Shown: in pieces, positions 60,639 through 64,000 of the stretch | Layout: each line of letters starts with the position of its first letter | Position numbering within the stretch: position 1 is the first letter of the stretch | Assembly (NCBI RefSeq): GCF_900156875.1 | Contig: NZ_LT707409.1 | Coordinates: 1,879,957-1,943,956, forward strand | DNA from: Robertmurraya dakarensis | GTDB lineage: Bacteria > Bacillota > Bacilli > Bacillales > Cytobacillaceae | Length of the DNA: 64,000 bases | Direction: 5' to 3' | Notes under the pieces: model-generated | Told to the model about the DNA's origin: nothing | The model's database searches: none | Seen by the model: only the letters and a program-made list of their open reading frames with translations | Translations under genes and position numbers: made by a program

Positions 60639-61127
60639 CTATCGTCGCTGATAAATCAAAAATTCATAGTCATAAGGGTTCTTTTCGTTTTTTATTCCTT
60701 TCTCTTTTGAAAGAAGTTCCCACCCTTCAAGACTCAAAGGCGGAAAAAACGTGTCCCCAGGAAACTTTTCGTGAATCTGAGTAATATAAAGTCGATCAGC
60801 ATTTGGCAAAAGTTCTTTAAAAATTTCTGCACCACCAATGACAAAATACTCTTCATCTGGTTTTTCTTCACAATAGGACAAAAGTTCGTCAGTGCTATTA
60901 AGCACTGTACAGTCATGAAATTGATACTCTAAATTTCTTGTAATCACGATGTTCTCCCGACCTGGCAGCGGACGCCCAATCGATTCAAACGTTTTTCTTC
61001 CCATAATAATCGGGTGGCCCATTGTTGTCCTCTTGAAAAATTTCAAATCCTCCGGAAGATGCCAGGGAAGCTGATTGTCTTTGCCGATCACGCGATTTTC
61101 ATCCATTGCCCACATGAAAGAAATCAT
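60639..61127 (-). CDS. dfrA: Dihydrofolate reductase
   Basis: 162 residues: [27 protein letters not shown] with the substrate-binding Asp/Glu, [16 protein letters not shown] and VIGGAEIF are the DHFR motifs. Regenerates tetrahydrofolate consumed by thymidylate synthase. ATG overlaps the thyA stop (ATGA), giving tight coupling. Order thyA-dfrA is that of B. subtilis thyB-dfrA. Confidence 0.96.
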   Translation of the reverse strand: MISFMWAMDENRVIGKDNQLPWHLPEDLKFFKRTTMGHPIIMGRKTFESIGRPLPGRENIVITRNLEYQFHDCTVLNSTDELLSYCEEKPDEEYFVIGGAEIFKELLPNADRLYITQIHEKFPGDTFFPPLSLEGWELLSKEKGIKNEKNPYDYEFLIYQRR

Positions 61128-61918
61128 ACACTTACAACTCCTTTTATATGAGGATGTGCAACATAGTCAACCAATTCAAAATCCTCATACTTAAAGCTAA
61201 ATATATCTTTAACCTCTGGGTTTAACTTCATCTTTGGCAATGGATATGGGTCCCTGGACAACTGTAAACGAACTTGCTCAAGGTGATTACTGTATATATG
61301 TGCATCACCTAGTGTATGGATAAAATCTCCCGGTTCTAGATCACATACTTGTGCGATCATTAATGTTAACAAAGCATATGAGGCGATATTAAATGGAACA
61401 CCTAAAAAGATATCAGCGGACCTCTGGTAAAGTTGACAAGAAAGTTTGCCATCCGAAACGTAGAATTGAAATAAACAGTGGCACGGAGGCAGCGCCATTT
61501 TTTCCACATCTCCTACATTCCAAGCACTGACAATTAATCTTCTAGAGTGAGGGTTCTCCTTTATTTGCTTTATTAGGCTTGAGATCTGGTCAATTGTATC
61601 ACCATCAGCCGTCTTCCATGAACGCCACTGCTGCCCATAGACCGGTCCTAGATTCCCTTCTTCATCCGCCCATTCATTCCAAATTCGGACTCCATTATCT
61701 TGAAGATATTTGATATTGGTGTCGCCCTTTAAAAACCAAATCAGCTCATGAATAATTGATTTAACATGAAGTTTTTTTGTGGTTAATAGGGGAAAGCCTT
61801 CTTGTAGATTAAAACGCATCTGATAACCGAAAGTACTGATTGTACCAGTCCCTGTTCTGTCACCTTTCTTTTCACCGTTTTCTAAAACATGTTGACATAA
61901 CTTTAAATACTGTTCCAT
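61124..61918 (-). CDS. thyA: Thymidylate synthase
   Basis: 264 residues, the short E. coli-type enzyme (ThyB in B. subtilis). [16 protein letters not shown], the active-site Cys in [12 protein letters not shown], and [19 protein letters not shown] are conserved. AGAGGTG precedes the ATG. Makes dTMP from dUMP; partner dfrA overlaps downstream. Confidence 0.96.
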   Translation of the reverse strand: MEQYLKLCQHVLENGEKKGDRTGTGTISTFGYQMRFNLQEGFPLLTTKKLHVKSIIHELIWFLKGDTNIKYLQDNGVRIWNEWADEEGNLGPVYGQQWRSWKTADGDTIDQISSLIKQIKENPHSRRLIVSAWNVGDVEKMALPPCHCLFQFYVSDGKLSCQLYQRSADIFLGVPFNIASYALLTLMIAQVCDLEPGDFIHTLGDAHIYSNHLEQVRLQLSRDPYPLPKMKLNPEVKDIFSFKYEDFELVDYVAHPHIKGVVSV

Positions 61919-61939
61919 TCATTACACCTCTACCAATCC

Positions 61940-61960
61940 AAAAATCATTATTTTTAACAT
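61940..61960. repeat. 21-base sequence identical to part of the ribD leader
   Basis: Identical to 12958-12978 in the same orientation relative to transcription; here it lies 22-42 bases upstream of the thyA start and is AT-rich. Confidence 0.5.
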
Positions 61961-62002
61961 AAGGGAAATACAAAAAAAAATCAATGAGCTAAAAATATTA
62001 AC

Positions 62003-62704
62003 CTATTTTAAATGTTTAATAAATTCATAGGTTTTCGGAGCCTTGTCTTTGAGTTCTCTGTTCGATTCATCATTCAAATAAAACATCGCGAAACTTTCCG
62101 CAAAATATTCTTCTTGAAAGGTTTGTTCGTAAATTGAATCAGGAAATAAGCGACTGCTTTCTTGCTTCCATATTTCAATAAAATTCGGGTTGTAACGCAG
62201 CTGCTGGTAGACTTTCTGATCAATCGAATGCGCAAGCTCGTGAAGCTCTAAATTAATCGAACCATGCCCCATCCCTTCTTCGCTATGGCCAATTTTCACC
62301 AACACTGTCCTTCCACCGCCAATGCCTGGAACATCATCCCATTTTTTCTCACTTGTATATCCTCTAGGAATCAACCCTCGTAAATGATCAGCCGTTGGGT
62401 TATCTGTTAGCTTTCCCGTAAAAAGCTTTATAATGATATGTTGTCCATGTATTTTCATTAGAAGTGAATGAGGAAGCTTATCTACCCGATTTATAATCGC
62501 TGCGGCCTCATTTATATCGAATGGTTCATTAGGAAGCACAATAATTTCATTTAAAATATCAGCATTGTCAATTTGAAGTGATTTTTTTATAGCAGAATTA
62601 CTAGAGAAATATTTTAATAGTATACCGTCATAAAAAGGCTTCGAATTACCAAGTAAGGTTAAAGAAACTATTAAAGTAAAGAAAATAATGGTTATTTTTC
62701 TCAA
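62003..62704 (-). CDS. Secreted lethal-factor/PPEP-like zinc metallopeptidase
   Basis: 233 residues with a signal peptide (MRKITIIFFTLIVSLTLLG) and a compact metallopeptidase domain of the anthrax lethal factor/Pro-Pro endopeptidase type: HSEEGMGHGSINLELHELAH with HExxH at 155-159 and a third ligand Glu203 in EEYFAESFAMFY. The upstream LIPRGYTSEKKWDDVPGIGGG agrees with that family. TTG 62704 follows AAGGAGA by eight bases. Not next to toxin or adhesin genes, so a processing role on the cell's own surface proteins is more probable than toxicity. Substrate unknown. Confidence 0.82.
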   Translation of the reverse strand: MRKITIIFFTLIVSLTLLGNSKPFYDGILLKYFSSNSAIKKSLQIDNADILNEIIVLPNEPFDINEAAAIINRVDKLPHSLLMKIHGQHIIIKLFTGKLTDNPTADHLRGLIPRGYTSEKKWDDVPGIGGGRTVLVKIGHSEEGMGHGSINLELHELAHSIDQKVYQQLRYNPNFIEIWKQESSRLFPDSIYEQTFQEEYFAESFAMFYLNDESNRELKDKAPKTYEFIKHLK

Positions 62705-62795
62705 AGCCGTTCTCTCCTTATGACCTCATTACTAAAATTATAACATATCAATATAGTAACAAAGCATATGAGAGAAATATTCCGGATTAGGAAAC

Positions 62796-62826
62796 AAGAA
62801 GAAAAGCTGCTAAATAATAGCAGCTC
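62796..62826 (-). terminator. Terminator of the TerD-family gene
   Basis: AGCTGCT (62805-62811) pairs with AGCAGCT (62819-62825); minus strand continues TTTTCTTCTTG. Confidence 0.82.
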
Positions 62827-62855
62827 TACTTCTTCATCCAGATCTCTATATCTGA

Positions 62856-63434
62856 TTAAACTTGAAGACCAAAGTTCCGGCAAAGTGCAGCTAGTCCACC
62901 AGAAAAACCACTGCCTACTGCACTAAACTTCCAATCACCATTATGCTTATACAACTCACAAATAACAACTGCTGTTTCCACAGAAAAGTCTTCTCCCAAA
63001 TCATACCGAAGAACCTCTTCATTATTATCTTCGTTAACCACTCTTACGAAGGCATTTGACACTTGCCCAAAGTTCTGGTTTCTGGAATCAGCATCATGAA
63101 TCGTAACCGAGATGGCAATACGATGAATATGTGATGGGACCTTACTAAAATCAATTTTAATTTGTTCATCATCGCCATCACCTTCGCCTGTGCGATTATC
63201 CCCAGTATGTTCAACTGAACCAGAAGGATGAACTAAATTATTATAGAAAATAAAATCTACATCGTTCACGGCCTTTCCGTTCTCATCCGTTAAAAAGGCA
63301 GATGCATCCAAGTCGAAGTCTTGTCCACCATCATAGCGGTTCGTATCCCAACCAAGTCCAATAATTACTTTTGTCAGCCCTGGATTTGTTTTAGTTAAGT
63401 CAATCCGTTGTCCTTTTGCTAGATTTATTCCCAT
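62856..63434 (-). CDS. TerD family stress protein
   Basis: About 192 residues: [41 protein letters not shown] and [17 protein letters not shown] (calcium-binding acidic loop) define TerD. ATG 63434 follows AGAGGTG; a GTG nine bases earlier is in that site. B. subtilis YceD and relatives belong to the sigma-W/sigma-B stress regulons and to tellurite-resistance clusters. Follows a second TerD-family gene upstream. Confidence 0.92.
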   Translation of the reverse strand: MGINLAKGQRIDLTKTNPGLTKVIIGLGWDTNRYDGGQDFDLDASAFLTDENGKAVNDVDFIFYNNLVHPSGSVEHTGDNRTGEGDGDDEQIKIDFSKVPSHIHRIAISVTIHDADSRNQNFGQVSNAFVRVVNEDNNEEVLRYDLGEDFSVETAVVICELYKHNGDWKFSAVGSGFSGGLAALCRNFGLQV

Positions 63435-63504
63435 ACTATACACCTCTTATAAGATTTTTTAATCAGTGGTTAGCATTTGGCCATTTTTAGCATCAATTCC
63501 AATA

Positions 63505-64000
63505 TTATGAATAAGAACGGACTACTTCTCCCAAGCTTGCCGCTGTTGTACCTGTTCCAATTGCTCCAAACTTCCACTCTGTACCATGTCGGTAGATTTC
63601 ACCTACAATTAAACTAGTTTTTCCATTATAATCATCTGTTAAGTTATAATGAATGAGTTCTTGGCTTGTCGCAGGATTAACAACTCGAATAAATGCATTT
63701 CTAATTAAACCAAAATGCTGTTTTCTTTTTACTGCATCATAGATGTTAACGACAAACACAAGCTTTTGAATGTTAGCTGGTACTCTGCTTAACTCAATAT
63801 GGACTTGTTCATCATCGCCATCTCCGTGGCCTGTAAGGTTATCACCTGAATGCTGTACACTTCCATCTTTACTTTTTAAGTTACCAAAGTAAATAACATC
63901 ATTATTACTTAGCAGTTTATCCCCTTCACCCAGCATGATGACAGAAGCATCACAGTCAATGTTTGCTCCTCCTCCACCTCCGAATAATGATCCTAGAAAT
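63505..64000 (-). CDS. TerD family protein, C-terminal part (runs off the window)
   Basis: At least 164 codons to the stop at 63505. The visible part begins FLGSLFGGGGGANIDCDASV (Gly-rich linker) and continues with GDGDDEQVHIELSRVPANI and GEIYRHGTEWKFGAIGTG, as in TerD-family proteins of the YceC type with an N-terminal part outside the window. Encoded upstream of and in the same orientation as the other TerD gene, with 70 bases between. Confidence 0.88.
   Translation of the reverse strand, partial: FLGSLFGGGGGANIDCDASVIMLGEGDKLLSNNDVIYFGNLKSKDGSVQHSGDNLTGHGDGDDEQVHIELSRVPANIQKLVFVVNIYDAVKRKQHFGLIRNAFIRVVNPATSQELIHYNLTDDYNGKTSLIVGEIYRHGTEWKFGAIGTGTTAASLGEVVRSYS

Overview
The window is chromosomal DNA of a spore-forming, low-GC Gram-positive bacterium of the family Bacillaceae. 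Ribosome binding sites are strong (AAAGGAGG type), TTG and GTG starts are frequent, and long stretches follow the Bacillus subtilis gene order: ribD-ribE-ribBA-ribH; ctp-yodJ-deoD-yodL-yozD-yodN-yozE-yokU-kamA-yodPQRST; and msrB-msrA-ypmS-ypmR-ypmQ-degV-ypmP followed by ilvA-dfrA-thyA. Sporulation-linked genes (ku/ligD, YjcZ, Spo0M, Hsp20-type coat proteins, YozD/YozE/YodN) support this. No rRNA, standard tRNA, CRISPR array, prophage or complete insertion sequence was seen. The genus cannot be fixed from the sequence alone.

Layout. 1-5.3 kb: glycerol uptake (glpK fragment, glpF behind a GlpP-type attenuator with a cre-like site, glpP), a ketopantoate reductase, and a LytST two-component system. 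5.4-9.3 kb: divergent ku and ligD (non-homologous end joining), then an unusual dapF. 9.4-13.1 kb: riboflavin operon behind an FMN riboswitch. 13.2-23 kb: EcsC-family protein, membrane thioredoxin, small membrane proteins, a uppP-dedA pair, a GNAT acetyltransferase with a tRNA-like leader, a MATE transporter, an atypical SDR, two Hsp20-like genes and a CAP-domain exoprotein. 23-32 kb: an envelope-sensing group (propeller lipoprotein, OmpR-type regulator, sensor kinase, YtkA-like lipoprotein), a CobW GTPase with a small partner, and Ctp protease. 32-42 kb: the yod region, containing several unannotated-size small genes, a Hanks-type kinase translationally coupled to spo0M, and a cadCA operon. 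42-50 kb: the beta-lysine (kam) cluster. 50-58 kb: an S66-like peptidase, a FAD oxidoreductase, the methionine sulfoxide reductases and the ypm genes. 58-64 kb: Tat translocase, ilvA, dfrA-thyA, a secreted lethal-factor-like metallopeptidase and two TerD-family stress genes.

Two observations stand out. First, the complete cadA reading frame (start 41223) carries an in-frame UGA exactly at the first Cys codon of the N-terminal CxxC metal-binding motif, with a small hairpin at the spacing expected of a bacterial SECIS; selenocysteine, a nonsense mutation or a sequencing error are the competing explanations. Second, the leader of the GNAT gene at 18186 contains a tRNA-like element (D-like, anticodon-like and T arms) whose T arm is mutually exclusive with an 18-bp hairpin.

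Regulatory logic can be read in several places: kamA has a near-consensus sigma-54 promoter directly behind the gene for its likely activator KamR, while the yodT-S-R-Q-P genes have a sigma-E-like -10 box; cadC has a promoter framed by two palindromic operators; the FAD oxidoreductase gene has a sigma-A promoter with a pair of PurR-like boxes just upstream; ilvA has a promoter with a CodY-like box.
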